A DNA stretch of 47,787 nucleotides, taken from Microcystis elabens FACHB-917 (GTDB lineage: Bacteria > Cyanobacteriota > Cyanobacteriia > PCC-6307 > Cyanobiaceae). Position 1 is the first letter of the stretch; every line of letters starts with the position of its first letter. Under the pieces are notes generated by a model. That model had not been told where the DNA came from. It saw nothing but the letters and a program-made list of their open reading frames with translations, and did not search any database. This document shows positions 16,945 through 27,948 of this stretch, piece by piece. The stretch lies in the NCBI RefSeq assembly GCF_014698445.1, contig NZ_JACJSZ010000024.1, forward strand, positions 1-47,787. The letters are read 5' to 3'. The position numbers and the translations under genes were made by a program.

Positions 16945-18401
16945 GCGACCATGCCGGCCTGAGCGACGACCAGCAACGGGCGGCGGCGGCCTTCGCCGCC
17001 TGGCTGGAGGGCCCATCCGACGGGGTGCCGTTCGTGCTGGAGGGCTACGCGGGCACCGGCAAGACCTTCCTGTCGATGCGGTTCCTGGCCCAGGCGGAGC
17101 GGGCCGGGCTCTGCTGGACCGTGGTCGCCCCCACCCACAAGGCGGTGGGCGTGCTGCGCCATCACCTCGCCCTGGCGGGTCTGCGCCCCACCTGGTACCC
17201 CTCCACCATCCACCGGCTGCTGCGACTGAAGCTGAAACGGCAGGGGGACCGGGAGCGCTGCGAGGAGAGCCTGCAGACCGCCCTGGCGCTGGAGAACCTG
17301 GGGCTTGTGCTGATCGACGAGGCCTCCATGGTCGACGGCGGCCTGCTGGAGATCACCCTGCGCTGCGCCCAGGCCTACCGCACCCGGCTGGTGTTCGTGG
17401 GGGATCCGGCCCAGCTGCCGCCGGTGGGGGAGGAGTGCAGTCCGGTGTTCGCCCTCGGGCGGGCCCGGCGGGTCGCCCTGACCCACGTGGTCCGCCACGG
17501 GGGGCCGGTGCTGCGTCTGGCCGGTGGCCTGCGGGAGGGGGCCCTGCCCTGCCGCAGGCCGCCGCTGCTGGATCCGGTGCGCAGCGCCGAAGGCCGGGTG
17601 TCGCTGCTGGGGCGGACCGACTGGCTGGCGGCGGCCCAGGCGGGCCTGCGCCGCAGCGCCGAAGCGGACGATCCCGATCTCGCCCGGATCCTCTGCTATA
17701 CCAACCGCTCCCTGGAGCGGCTGGTGCCGATCGCCCGCCGTGCCCTGCACGGCGCCATGGCCGACCAGCTGCCGGTGCTGCCCGGCGAGGTGCTCATCAC
17801 CCGCACGGCGGTGATGGCACCGGCCTGCCGGGAGGGGGACGCCGCCGCCGAGGAGCCGGATCTGCTGCTGGGCAGCAACCGGGAGCTGGTGGTGCGGGAC
17901 GTGCGACCCGAGCGCTGCGATCTGGCCGAATTCGGGGTGGACGCCTGCTTCGGGGCCCCGGTGATCGACACCCTCACCGCCAGCGTGGAGGCCGGCGAGA
18001 CCCAGCTCAGCCTGCGGCTGCTGCCGCCGATCGGCAGCGCCGCACGGGACGGCCTGGACGGGGTGCTGGAGCGCCTGCGGCTCCAGGCCCGGGAGGCGGG
18101 CCAGAAGGAGGGCAAGGCCCTGTGGCGCCGCTTCTTCCTGGTGCGCGACGCCTTCGCCTCCCTGGGCCCGGCGGCCGTGCTCACCGTCCATCGCAGCCAG
18201 GGCAGCACCTTCGGCGAGGTGTTCATCGACGAGGACGTCTTCTGGCCCCGCGACCTCGCCCTGCGCCAGCGGCTGGTCTACGTGGCGGTGAGCCGGGCCA
18301 GCCAGGCGGTGACCCTGATGGCGGGGGCCGCGGACACCACCGATCGGGAGCATTGGGACCGCTGGCTGCGGAACACCGGCGGCGAGGCCGGCAGCGCCTG
18401 A
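16941..18401 (+). CDS. SF1 DNA helicase, RecD/Dda-like
   Basis: The product is 486 aa. Walker A GYAGTGKT is at about 35-42. Then come VVAPTHKAV (motif Ia), VLIDEASMVD (Walker B), VFVGDPAQLPPVG (motif III), a UvrD_C_2-like end with TVHRSQGSTFGEVF, and LVYVAVSRASQAV (motif VI). This is the compact SF1B layout, without the N-terminal nuclease-inhibitor regions of RecD. It unwinds DNA 5' to 3', probably in repair or fork restart. The start at the GTG 16941 overlaps the preceding stop. Confidence 0.93.
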
Positions 18402-18441
18402 GTCGAAGCGACATCGGGTGTGCGCGATCGGCGCCGACCCG

Positions 18442-18468
18442 TTTCAATTCCTAGGATTGATGTATAGT
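18442..18468 (+). promoter_or_regulatory. Candidate promoter
   Basis: A good -10 hexamer TATAGT (18463-18468), directly preceded by TG, lies in a short AT-rich dip after the helicase gene. The -35 part (TTTCAA, 18442-18447) is weak and slightly too close. It would transcribe the gene starting at 18527. Confidence 0.3.
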
Positions 18469-18526
18469 GGACGATCGATTCGTGCTGAAATCCCGTCCTC
18501 TGATCCTTCTTCCCGCCGCCCCGGGG

Positions 18527-18841
18527 ATGGACCCACCCCCGACCGGAGCCCTGACGCTGATCGCCACCTCCCCGGCCCCGGAGGCCAAGCCCACCGACAC
18601 GGGGACCGGCGGCGGATCCACCGGCAGTGAACTGCTGACCGACGTGGGCGCCCTCGGGGTCACCCCGGCCCTGGTGGGCGTGGTGCTCCTGGTGCGGCGC
18701 TGGCTGATCCTGCGCTCCCGCCGGCCCCTGCCCGGCCTGCCCCGGGAACGGGTGCTGCCCCTCTCGCGCCACGGCACCCTCCACGACCCCAAGTATCTGG
18801 GCCGGATCCTGGAGGCCGAGGAGCCGCCGGCCGGCCCCTGA
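18527..18841 (+). CDS. Small single-pass membrane protein, unknown
   Basis: The product is 104 aa from the ATG at 18527 (124 if the in-frame GTG at 18467 is used). It has a polar N-terminal half rich in T, P and G. One membrane segment follows (GALGVTPALVGVVLLVRRWL), then a cytoplasmic-type basic tail ending DPKYLGRILEAEEPP. I do not recognise the family. It ends three bases before the stop of the convergent GAP-family gene. Confidence 0.55.
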   Translation: MDPPPTGALTLIATSPAPEAKPTDTGTGGGSTGSELLTDVGALGVTPALVGVVLLVRRWLILRSRRPLPGLPRERVLPLSRHGTLHDPKYLGRILEAEEPPAGP

Positions 18842-18844
18842 GCC

Positions 18845-19531
18845 TCACCCCGCCCGCAGACCTTCGACCCCCTGCCAGCCCAGGTAGACGGCCAGGGCGA
18901 AGCAGATGGCCGCCACGATCCCCTCGGCGTTCTCGAACAGCCAGAGCTTCCCCGCCTGGAGCACCGGCAGCAGCCGCTCCTGCCCCACAACCACCAGCCC
19001 CGCCAGGGGCAGCAGCAGCAGGGTGCCGGAGAACAGGCTGAACGCCGCCGTGGTCAGCACCTCCCGGGAGCGGCTCAGTCCGGCCTCCAGCAGGCTGGCG
19101 GCGGTCCGGGCGTAGAGGAACAGGTCATCCGGACTTGCCACCTGCACGGCGGCGCTGAGCCCGAGCAGGAGCGGCAGGGGCAGGGCGCAGAAGGCGTCCA
19201 GCCGGCGGGTCCAGCCGGGGGGGCCCCCCTCCTGGCGGCTGCTCAGCAGACCGTTGAGGCCGAGGGCCAGCAGTCCGCCCGCCCCCAGCAGGTCGAGGCC
19301 GGTGCGCTGGTCGGTGCCCCGCTCCATCGTGAGCAGCAGGCCGTGGCCCACGCTCAGCAGCAGGGCGATGGCCGCCGCGGAGGTGAGCAGCCAGCCGAGC
19401 ACGAACCAGCTCCCCCGTCGCAGGGGGCTGGGGCCCAGCAGGATCAGCAGCAACAGGCCGATGTGCAGCGGACTGAAGCTGATCGCCAGTCCGAAACCGA
19501 ACAGTTCGCTCCAGAGGCTGGGGGTCGGCAT
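18845..19531 (-). CDS. GAP family (LysE-like) membrane protein
   Basis: The product is 228 aa with about six membrane segments: LAISFSPLHIGLLLLILLGP at the start, WFVLGWLLTSAAAIALLLSV, then LSAAVQVASPDDLFLYARTA. The S-P-x-x-I/L pattern in the first helix and overall length match the GAP/SfLAP family of LysE-type exporters. The substrate is unknown; in mycobacteria, members help move glycolipids. It is next after the acylphosphatase on the same strand, separated by a strong hairpin. Confidence 0.75.
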   Translation of the reverse strand: MPTPSLWSELFGFGLAISFSPLHIGLLLLILLGPSPLRRGSWFVLGWLLTSAAAIALLLSVGHGLLLTMERGTDQRTGLDLLGAGGLLALGLNGLLSSRQEGGPPGWTRRLDAFCALPLPLLLGLSAAVQVASPDDLFLYARTAASLLEAGLSRSREVLTTAAFSLFSGTLLLLPLAGLVVVGQERLLPVLQAGKLWLFENAEGIVAAICFALAVYLGWQGVEGLRAG

Positions 19532-19557
19532 CGCTGCGGTCCTTCAGGCCCCATTGT

Positions 19558-19591
19558 CCGCACCCGCCCCGCGTCCGCGGGGCGGGTGCGG
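19558..19591 (-). terminator. Strong GC hairpin downstream of acylphosphatase
   Basis: Arms of 16 bases (19558-19573 and 19576-19591) are perfect complements with almost no loop. The hairpin sits four bases past the acylphosphatase stop on the minus strand. No U-run follows, so termination may be weak, or the hairpin may protect the 3' end of the zwf-to-acylphosphatase transcript. Confidence 0.5.
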
Positions 19592-19595
19592 GCGC

Positions 19596-19880
19596 TCAGG
19601 TGAGGATCTCGAACCAGTCGGTTCCGGCCACGGCCACCTGGCCGCTGGTGACACCGCTCACCTTGGCCCCGGGGGGCCCCTTCTCGCACCAGAGACGCAG
19701 TTCCACCAGCCGGTCGGGCAGCCCTTCGGCCTCCACCTCCACCGAACCGTCGGGACGGTTGCGCACCCAGCCGCTGAGGCCGAGGTCGATGGCCTTCTGG
19801 CGGCAGCCCATCCGGTAGCCCACCCCCTGCACCAGTCCCCGGACGCTCAGGCGCCAGCGCTCGTTGGAGACGGCTGTCAT
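19596..19880 (-). CDS. acyP: Acylphosphatase
   Basis: The product is 94 aa. RLSVRGLVQGVGYRMGCRQK carries the V-x-G-x-V-Q-G-V-x-(Y/F)-R motif with the catalytic arginine, and GLSGWVRNRPDGSVEVEAEG carries the catalytic asparagine. It hydrolyses acyl phosphates such as acetyl phosphate. The ATG at 19880 gives the usual length and overlaps the end of the upstream gene (ATGA), so it is probably translated from the same message. Confidence 0.93.
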   Translation of the reverse strand: MTAVSNERWRLSVRGLVQGVGYRMGCRQKAIDLGLSGWVRNRPDGSVEVEAEGLPDRLVELRLWCEKGPPGAKVSGVTSGQVAVAGTDWFEILT

Positions 19881-21325
19881 CCGGAGACCGGGTTGCAGAA
19901 AGCGGCGCTCCTGGGCAGCGGCACGGCGCTGGCGGCGGACCTCGCCAGTCTCGAGGGAATCGCCGGGCATCCAGCCCAGTGGAGGTGCAGCCAGGTGGCG
20001 TGAACGGTCGGAGCGCTCCATCCTTCGACTCTCCCGGGTGATCCCCATCCTTCAAGCTGCCACAGGCTCTCCGCCTTTGCCAATACCTCACCGCCGGCGG
20101 GCTGGGGCAGCAGCTGCCAGCGGTGGAACTCATGGCCGCAGAGGGATTCGCCGCGGCGAACCAGCAGCCCGTCGGCCCCCGGCACGGCCTGGCGGTAGCC
20201 GAGGCTCAGGGGCCCCCGTCGGGCGCGGAAGGGCAGCAGGCCGGCCATGGGGTGGGGCAGGCCGTCCCCATCCTCCAGCTCCCGGCCCAGCAGCAGCAGA
20301 CCGCCGCATTCGGCCACGATCGGCAGGCCCCCCCGGGCGGCAGCCCGCAGGGATCCGAGGCTGCGGCGGCTGGCGGCCAGCCGGGCGGCATGCAGTTCCG
20401 GGTAGCCGCCGGGCAGCAGTACCGCCCGGCAGTCCGGCGGCAGGGGGTCGTCGGCCAGGGGGCTCCAGGGCACGGGGCTGAGGCCGCAGGCCTGGAGCAG
20501 CTCCACGGCTTCGGGGTAGCGGAAGTGGAAGGCCGCATCGCTGGCGATCGCCACCGGCAGGGGCTCCCCAGCCGCGACGGGCGCCCACGGCGGCGGGACC
20601 TGCTCAAGGCACCAGCGGATCGGATCGCACCGCTCCGGCACCGGCGGCGGCGGCGCCAGCAGGGGCCACAGCCGCGCCAGGTCGAGGTGCTCCTCGGCCA
20701 GGGCGGCCCAGATCCGCTGGCGTCCGCCCAGGTCGCCCAGCTCCCCCGGGGTGAGCAGGCCAAGGTGGCGGGAGGGCAGCTCCAGGCTGGGATGGCTGGG
20801 CAGCACCCCCAGCAGGGGCACCGCGATGCCGGCCAGGGCCTCGGCCAGGAGCCGGCGGTGCCGTTCACTGCCGACCCGGTTCAGCACCACCCCGGCCAGG
20901 GTCACCCGGGGCGGGCCGTGGTCGCGGAAGCCGCGCACCAGGGCCGCCAGGCTGCCGGCCTGCCGTGACGCCTCCACCACCAGCACCACCGGCAAGCCCA
21001 GCAGGGCGGCCACGGCGGCGGAGCTGCCCTCGCTGCCGGCCCCCCGCCCGTCGAACAGGCCCATGACCCCCTCCACCAGCACCCGATCGGCCCGGGCGCC
21101 ATGCCAGCAGTAGCTGCGCCGCACCCAGTCCTCACCGCAGAGCAGCGGATCGAGGTTGCGGCAGGGACGGCCCGCCACCGCCCCCAGCAGCTGGGGGTCC
21201 AGGTAGTCGGGCCCCACCTTGAAGGGCTGGATGGTCTCCCCCCGCGCTCGCGCCACGGCCGCGAGGCTGAGGCTCAGCAGGGTCTTGCCGCTGCCGCTGC
21301 AGGGGGCCGCGATCAGGCAGCTCAT
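19877..21325 (-). CDS. cbiA: Cobyrinate a,c-diamide synthase
   Basis: The product is 482 aa. The N-terminal P-loop-type ATP site APCSGSGKTLLSLSL is followed by FKVGPDYLDPQLL and EGVMGLFDG. The C-terminal class I glutaminase-like domain has VAECGGLLLLG with the nucleophile cysteine and a GHEFH histidine. It amidates cobyrinic acid in cobalamin (pseudocobalamin) synthesis. The gene lies 37 bases after opcA. The last 40 or so residues look poorly structured and may vary among relatives. Confidence 0.93.
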   Translation of the reverse strand: MSCLIAAPCSGSGKTLLSLSLAAVARARGETIQPFKVGPDYLDPQLLGAVAGRPCRNLDPLLCGEDWVRRSYCWHGARADRVLVEGVMGLFDGRGAGSEGSSAAVAALLGLPVVLVVEASRQAGSLAALVRGFRDHGPPRVTLAGVVLNRVGSERHRRLLAEALAGIAVPLLGVLPSHPSLELPSRHLGLLTPGELGDLGGRQRIWAALAEEHLDLARLWPLLAPPPPVPERCDPIRWCLEQVPPPWAPVAAGEPLPVAIASDAAFHFRYPEAVELLQACGLSPVPWSPLADDPLPPDCRAVLLPGGYPELHAARLAASRRSLGSLRAAARGGLPIVAECGGLLLLGRELEDGDGLPHPMAGLLPFRARRGPLSLGYRQAVPGADGLLVRRGESLCGHEFHRWQLLPQPAGGEVLAKAESLWQLEGWGSPGRVEGWSAPTVHATWLHLHWAGCPAIPSRLARSAASAVPLPRSAAFCNPVSG

Positions 21326-21362
21326 GCGGTCGCCGGCATCGGCCGCTCTGGCGGAAGAGGCC

Positions 21363-22661
21363 TCAGCCTGGCAGCAGGCTCGCCGCCACCGGCGCTGCCG
21401 CCGCCAGCAGGGGGGCGGTGGTGTCGTGGCCCCCGGAGAGCAGCCTGGCCATCTCCATCTCCTCGCTCTCCTCCGGCAGCGGCACCACCTCCTCCGCCAG
21501 CTCCATGCTGGCCATCCCCCCCGATTCCAGCCGCATGCAGCCGCCCGACTCGGAGCAGAGGATCACACACAGCGGCGGACGGTGCTGCGGTTCGCAGATC
21601 AGACGCATCCCGACAATGGCGCCGGGGTGGGTCTTGGGGACGCCCATGGGCACGGTCAGCAGCCGGAACTGGACCGCTACCCCGTCGGTGCGCTCGAACT
21701 CCGCCGTGATGCCCTGGCCCGGTCCGTCCACCTCCATCGCATAGCTGCTCACCAGGTGCCAGCCCAGGCGGTCGGCGATCCAGGCGGCCAGCAGCAGGCC
21801 CTTGACCGGGTGGTCCCCCTCCACATCGATATCGAGCTGCACCACATGGCCGAGGGCATCGCGGCGGGACGGGGGGTCGAACACCATGGCCAGGGATTCC
21901 CGCCAGGTGCGCAGCCGCAGCCAGTTGAGATCATTGACGGCCTGACCGGCGTTGATCCGCTCCAGCATCAGGTCGAGGCAGCGGCGCGGCTCGCCCAGAG
22001 AGCTGTCGAGCACCAGCCGCCGGGGGACCGGAGCCAGGGCCTCGAGCATCTCGGAGGGCTCATCCAGGCTGCTGTTCCACCACACCCAGCAGGGCAGGGA
22101 ATCGTCCACCAGGGAGCCGATCAGATCGAGGCCCTGCTTGAGGGCCCCCATGCCGCCGCGCAGCACCACCACATCGCCGCAGGCGGCACCGGCGCCCCCC
22201 TCCTCCGGCAACGGGCAGTAGGCCGCCACCAGGGTCTCGAGCGGATGGCCCGGATCGAGGGTGGGGGCCAGGGTGATCAGGCGCCGCGGCATGTGGGCGC
22301 TGATGGCGCTCTCGACGAACTGGCCGCGCAGGTCCTCGCTGCGGTGGTTTCCCTCCTTCTGGCCGATGGCCCAGGCCAGGCGGGGGTCCATGGGCGCGGT
22401 GCTGTGGGGCAGATCGGTTTCTGGTAAGGCCTGGCGGGCCGACTCCAGCAGCTCCTTGCGCAGCAGGCCGGTGATGGGCCCATCCACCCGGCCGATGCGC
22501 ACCATCTGCTGCTCCAGCCAGGAGGGCTCCCACACCACCAGGGTGAAGGTGGCGGCCCCGGTGGACCCCTCCAGGTCCTGGGTCCAGAGGCGCTGGAGGT
22601 AGGGATGGACCTCCTCGGGCGGCAGATCGAGGGGGGCCTGGAGGGTGAGCTGGGGAGCCAT
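21363..22661 (-). CDS. opcA: Glucose-6-phosphate dehydrogenase assembly protein OpcA
   Basis: The product is 432 aa. It is recognised by context (directly after zwf) and by cyanobacterial OpcA stretches such as RNxxxCTWxxL-type segments here read as WVWWNSSLDEPSEML, then NDLNWLRLRTWRESLAMVFD. OpcA activates and links redox control to G6PDH, the entry of the oxidative pentose phosphate pathway used at night. A cysteine-rich patch (CVILCSESGGC) near the end may be redox-sensitive. Confidence 0.93.
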   Translation of the reverse strand: MAPQLTLQAPLDLPPEEVHPYLQRLWTQDLEGSTGAATFTLVVWEPSWLEQQMVRIGRVDGPITGLLRKELLESARQALPETDLPHSTAPMDPRLAWAIGQKEGNHRSEDLRGQFVESAISAHMPRRLITLAPTLDPGHPLETLVAAYCPLPEEGGAGAACGDVVVLRGGMGALKQGLDLIGSLVDDSLPCWVWWNSSLDEPSEMLEALAPVPRRLVLDSSLGEPRRCLDLMLERINAGQAVNDLNWLRLRTWRESLAMVFDPPSRRDALGHVVQLDIDVEGDHPVKGLLLAAWIADRLGWHLVSSYAMEVDGPGQGITAEFERTDGVAVQFRLLTVPMGVPKTHPGAIVGMRLICEPQHRPPLCVILCSESGGCMRLESGGMASMELAEEVVPLPEESEEMEMARLLSGGHDTTAPLLAAAAPVAASLLPG

Positions 22662-22730
22662 GGGGGCGGGGAAGGGGCGGAGATCGCTGGGCTGGGGAAC
22701 TGGAGGGAGGTGGGGGTCCTGACCCGTGCG

Positions 22731-24254
22731 TCAGGGGCGGCGCCAGATCAGGCCGTCATCGGCCAGGAGGCCATCGGCGGCGGCCGGCCCCCAGGTGCGG
22801 GCTTCGTAGGGGTGAACCGGCAGCTGCCAGGGGGATTCCTCGATCAGGGCCAGCAGCGGCGTGTAGAGCCGCCAGGCCGCTTCCACCTCGTCGCTGCGGG
22901 TGAACAGGGTGGGATCCCCCAGCATGGCGTCCGCCAGCAGCCGGACGTAGCCCTCATCGGAGGGTTCACCGAAGGACTCGTCATAGCTGAAGGCCATGTC
23001 GACGGGGCGGCTGCGCATCCCGGAACCGGGGGCCTTGACCTCGAACTTGAACTCGGCGCCCTCGTCGGGCTGGATGCGCAGGATCAGCTGGTTGGGGGTA
23101 GGGGCGCCACCGGCGGCGTCGAAGAGATGCACCGGGGCCTCCCGGAAGGTGAGCACCACCTCGCTGAGGCGCTTCGGCAACCGCTTGCCGGTGCGCAGAT
23201 AGAAGGGGACCCCCTGCCAGCGCCAGTTGTTGATGGCCACTTTCATGGCCACATAGGTTTCCGTGGTGCTGTTGGCGTTCACCCCCGGCTCCTGGCGGTA
23301 GCCGGGCAGGGGATTGGTCAGGCTGCCGCCGGCGGCGTACTGTCCCCGCACGCAGCACTTCCAGGCCTCCTCCTCGTTGGCCAGGCTGGCCGACTGCAGC
23401 ACCTTGGCCTTCTCGTTGCGGATCGCCTCCGGATCGAAACGGCCGGGGGCCTCCATGGCCGTGAGGGCCAGGATCTGGGTGAGGTGGTTCTGCACCATGT
23501 CCCGCAGGGCGCCGGCGGATTCGTAGTAACCGGCCCGTTCCTCCACCCCCACGGTTTCAGCGGCGGTGATCTGGACGCTGGAGATGTAGTTGCGGTTCCA
23601 GATCGGCTCGAAGATCGTGTTGGCGAAGCGCAGCACCAGGATGTTCTGGACCGTTTCCTTGCCCAGGTAATGGTCGATGCGGAACACCTGGCTTTCCTTG
23701 GCGCAGGCCTGCACCACCTTGTTGAGGGCCTGGGCGCTGGCGTAGTCGCGGCCGAAGGGCTTCTCGATCACCACCCGGCTGCGCTCGGCATCGGCCAGCA
23801 GGCCGGCACCGGCCAGGGCGCGGCAGCCGCTGCCGTAGAACTCCGGCGAGACCGAGAGGTAGAAGGTGCGGTTGCCCCGGGTGGCGCGCAGCCGGTCGAT
23901 GCTCTCCAGCCGCTGGCCGAGGCGTACCAGGTGGTCGGGCTGCTGCAGGTCGACCGGCTCGTAGAAGAGCCCCTGGGCGAACTGCTCCCAGGCGGTGTGG
24001 TGGGAGGCGATCTCCTCGGCCAGGGCGGCGCCCATCTTGTCGCGGAACTCCTCGTCGCTCCAGGGACGGCGGGCGCAACCCAGCACGGCGAACTCGCTGG
24101 GCAGCCGCCGCTGGCGGAACAGTTCGAACAGCGCCGGGATCAGCTTGCGGTGGGTGAGATCTCCGCTGGCCCCGAAGATGACGATGCACTGGGGCGAGAT
24201 CACCCGCTCCTGGCGCAGACCGACCCGCAGGGGGTTGGTGAGGATGGCGGTCAT
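22731..24254 (-). CDS. zwf: Glucose-6-phosphate dehydrogenase
   Basis: The product is 507 aa. IVIFGASGDLTHRKLIPAL is the NADP site near residue 30, and VFRIDHYLGKETVQNILVL is the active-site region near 200, with the RIDHYLGKE signature. VVIEKPFGRDYASAQ and the C-terminal half are typical of the family. It oxidises glucose-6-phosphate to 6-phosphogluconolactone, making NADPH. It is followed 69 bases later by opcA. A terminator for petH lies just upstream, so zwf must have its own promoter at about 24260-24355. Confidence 0.97.
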   Translation of the reverse strand: MTAILTNPLRVGLRQERVISPQCIVIFGASGDLTHRKLIPALFELFRQRRLPSEFAVLGCARRPWSDEEFRDKMGAALAEEIASHHTAWEQFAQGLFYEPVDLQQPDHLVRLGQRLESIDRLRATRGNRTFYLSVSPEFYGSGCRALAGAGLLADAERSRVVIEKPFGRDYASAQALNKVVQACAKESQVFRIDHYLGKETVQNILVLRFANTIFEPIWNRNYISSVQITAAETVGVEERAGYYESAGALRDMVQNHLTQILALTAMEAPGRFDPEAIRNEKAKVLQSASLANEEEAWKCCVRGQYAAGGSLTNPLPGYRQEPGVNANSTTETYVAMKVAINNWRWQGVPFYLRTGKRLPKRLSEVVLTFREAPVHLFDAAGGAPTPNQLILRIQPDEGAEFKFEVKAPGSGMRSRPVDMAFSYDESFGEPSDEGYVRLLADAMLGDPTLFTRSDEVEAAWRLYTPLLALIEESPWQLPVHPYEARTWGPAAADGLLADDGLIWRRP

Positions 24255-24359
24255 GGGGAGGGCGTCCGGTCACCCTTGTTTAACGGCGGCGCCGGCATCC
24301 CGCTGCATCGCCGCCACAGGGACCCTGCCGGTGTGTGCATTCTCGGATCGTCCCCCATG

Positions 24360-24383
24360 AAAAAGGCCCGCCGGTGGCGGGCC
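24360..24383 (-). terminator. Rho-independent terminator of petH
   Basis: On the minus strand, GGCCCGCC, loop ACC, GGCGGGCC is followed directly by a run of T (forward A-run 24360-24364). This is a classic intrinsic terminator, 30 bases after the petH stop. Confidence 0.85.
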
Positions 24384-24414
24384 CTGGGTCGGCGGCCCCT
24401 GGGGGGCGCGGGAT

Positions 24415-25656
<1,242 letters not shown>

Positions 25657-25685
25657 TTAGTTTGTGTTCCGTCGCACCATGCCCG

Positions 25686-26348
25686 GTGCCGACCGCTGCC
25701 ACCCTCACGCAAGCCCCGAGCGAGCTCCGAACCGTCTTGGCCCAGCTTCTGGCGTCGTTTCCCCGCCCCGTGCAACTCCCGTCAACCGAGGCCAAGGTCG
25801 CCAGCAACACTCTGGCCGCCGGCAACACCCTGGCCGCCAGCGAGGCCAGCTGTGCCCTCGACACGATCCAGCAGGAGATGGAGCGTCTCCCCCAGGGCAC
25901 CCGGCGCCTGGCGGTGCAGCTGCGTCTCGATCTTGCCCCGGAGTGGATCTGGTCGGTGCTCACCGACTACGACCAGCTGCACCGTTTCATCCCCAACCTG
26001 GCCAGCTCCCGCCAGCTGTGGCGCCGGGGCAACCTGGTGGCCCTGGAGCAGGTGGGCACCCAGCAGTTCTGCGGTCTGCGCTTCAGTGCCCGCGTCCAGC
26101 TGGAGCTCAGCGAGGAGCCGGAGCAGGGCCGTCTCAGCTTCCGCATGCTGGAAGGGGATTTCCGCTGCTTCCAGGGCATCTGGCAGGTGGGAGCCGATGC
26201 CACCAGCACCTGGCTCCTCTACGACCTCACCGTGCAGGGCAAGCCGGGCATGCCCATCGGCCTGATCGAGCAGCGGCTCAAGGAGGATCTGGCCAGCAAC
26301 CTGCGGGGCGTGCAGCGGGAAGCCCAGCGCCGCGCCCAGCAGCCCTGA
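25686..26348 (+). CDS. SRPBCC (START-like) family protein
   Basis: The product is 220 aa from the GTG at 25686. The start is uncertain; a TTG at 25662 is also in frame. The C-terminal 140 residues form the ligand-binding fold: APEWIWSVLTDYDQLHRFIP, NLVALEQVGTQQFCGLRFSA, DFRCFQGIWQVGAD and MPIGLIEQRLKEDLASNL. These proteins bind hydrophobic ligands or act as coenzyme Q-type helpers. It is divergent from petH, sharing an 89-base promoter region with a weak TTGACC element. Confidence 0.82.
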   Translation: MPTAATLTQAPSELRTVLAQLLASFPRPVQLPSTEAKVASNTLAAGNTLAASEASCALDTIQQEMERLPQGTRRLAVQLRLDLAPEWIWSVLTDYDQLHRFIPNLASSRQLWRRGNLVALEQVGTQQFCGLRFSARVQLELSEEPEQGRLSFRMLEGDFRCFQGIWQVGADATSTWLLYDLTVQGKPGMPIGLIEQRLKEDLASNLRGVQREAQRRAQQP

Positions 26349-26474
26349 CGGTTTCAGCCGTCCGGCCGGTGGCGGGATGGACCCAGCTGCACTGGGGCAT
26401 GGGAAAGCGCTTCGCAGGCGCTGCTCCAGGTGCCACCTGCCCTACGAGATGGGGCGCGCTCAGCACCGAATGCA

Positions 26475-26547
26475 TACCCCCAAGGGGATTCGAACCCCTG
26501 TCGCCTCCGTGAAAGGGAGGTGTCCTAGGCCTCTAGACGATGGGGGC
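26475..26547 (-). tRNA. trnE: tRNA-Glu (anticodon UUC)
   Basis: On the minus strand the 73-base cloverleaf begins GCCCCCATCGTCTAGAGGCC. It has anticodon loop CTTTCAC with TTC at its centre, a T-arm AGGGG-TTCGAAT-CCCCT and an acceptor 3' half TGGGGGT. No CCA is encoded. In cyanobacteria glutamyl-tRNA also feeds 5-aminolevulinate, so it serves heme, chlorophyll and bilin synthesis as well as translation. Confidence 0.95.
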
Positions 26548-26611
26548 GAGGCCACAGCCGGCCTGATGCCGATCTGATGTGCTGGACGCTACGGGCCGGA
26601 GGGACCCTTCG

Positions 26612-27844
26612 TCAAGAAAGGTCGCCGGTCGCGAGCAGTCCCGAATCGGAACGGTCCGGATCCGGGGAGCTCTGGCCGGTCCACACCGGCACGGTGAAGT
26701 TGAAGCAGGCGCCCTCGCCCGGTTCGGACACCACCCAGATGCGCCCCCCATGCACCTCGGCGATGCGGCGGCACACCGACAGCCCCACACCGAAGCCGGA
26801 GGTGGTGCCGGAGGTCTGGGGCAGCCGCACCCGGTCCTGGAAGATGCGGTGCTGTTCCTGGCGGGGAATGCCCGGCCCGCTGTCGCAGATGCTCACCTGC
26901 ACCCACTGGCTGGTGCGGTGCAGGAGGCTGAGGCTCACCTTGCCGCCGTCGGGGGTGAACTTGAGGGCGTTCTCCAGCAGGTTCAGGAACACCTGGCGCA
27001 TGCGCCGCTGGTCGGCGTGGACGTCGGGCAGGTCGGCGGGGATGTCGGTGACCAGCTGCAGGTCCCGACCCACCCAGAGCTTCTCCAGCTCCAGGATGGC
27101 CTCGGCCGCCACCTGGCTCAGATCGACGCGCTGGGGGTTGAACAGGGCCTCCCAGCGGGTGGTGCCCACCTCCAGCAGATCGCGGGAGAGGGCCTCGATG
27201 TCGTCGAGCCGGCGGTTGAGCACGTCGCGGAAGCGGCTCTCGTCGATCTGGCCCAGGGCATGGCTCTGCAGGGCCAGCTTGGCGGCGGTGAGGGGGGTGC
27301 GCAGTTCGTGGGCCACCATGCGCAGCAGCCGTTCCTGGACGCCCAGCCGCTCGATCAGGGTTTCGTTCTCCTGACGCAGCACCAGCAGCTGGTCCTCCAG
27401 CTGTACCTCCCGCTGGCTGCGGCTGCCATCGATCTCCGCCGGCCGCAGGCTGAGCCCCAGGCTGGTGACCACCTCCATCTGCTGCCAGCGGGGCAGCCAG
27501 GTGCGCAGCTGCACCGCCAGGGTGTTGCCGGCGAAGACCTGTTTCGGGAGCGGCTCGAGCTTGACCAGGGCCGGGGTGGCCACGAGCCGGTGCAGCTCAA
27601 GCAGCTCAGGATGGTCGGCCGGGTCGGCCACCTGGAGGGACAGCTTGCAGGTGCAGTCCTCCGAGTTCAGGAAGGCCAGCAGGGCCCGCAGATCAGCGGT
27701 GGCCATGTGGTGGCGGGCCGCCACCAGCAGCAGCTTGAGGGGTTTCTGGGCCTCACCGGTGGCGGTACCGGCCTCGGCCAACGCCGACGGCGGCGAGGGG
27801 GGCGGCGTGGTGGGCGGGACATCGGGCTCCCCCAGGACCGGCAA
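26612..27844 (-). CDS. sasA: Circadian clock sensor histidine kinase SasA
   Basis: The product is 410 aa. The KaiB-like thioredoxin-fold domain spans about 35-125. A coiled linker follows, then the H-box [19 protein letters not shown] with the phospho-accepting histidine at about 179. The ATPase has [23 protein letters not shown] and [11 protein letters not shown]. SasA reads KaiC state through its KaiB-like domain and phosphorylates RpaA, setting circadian transcription. The N-terminal 30 residues are a proline-rich extension. Confidence 0.95.
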   Translation of the reverse strand: MPVLGEPDVPPTTPPPSPPSALAEAGTATGEAQKPLKLLLVAARHHMATADLRALLAFLNSEDCTCKLSLQVADPADHPELLELHRLVATPALVKLEPLPKQVFAGNTLAVQLRTWLPRWQQMEVVTSLGLSLRPAEIDGSRSQREVQLEDQLLVLRQENETLIERLGVQERLLRMVAHELRTPLTAAKLALQSHALGQIDESRFRDVLNRRLDDIEALSRDLLEVGTTRWEALFNPQRVDLSQVAAEAILELEKLWVGRDLQLVTDIPADLPDVHADQRRMRQVFLNLLENALKFTPDGGKVSLSLLHRTSQWVQVSICDSGPGIPRQEQHRIFQDRVRLPQTSGTTSGFGVGLSVCRRIAEVHGGRIWVVSEPGEGACFNFTVPVWTGQSSPDPDRSDSGLLATGDLS

Positions 27845-27948
27845 CGACAGGCAGGCAGCGATGCAGTCAACCTTATGGGGTTTTGGCAGATCCCGGAATC
27901 GTCGCTAGGACTTCAGGGACCGTGTCCGTGTGCCTGGGTGGGCCCGCC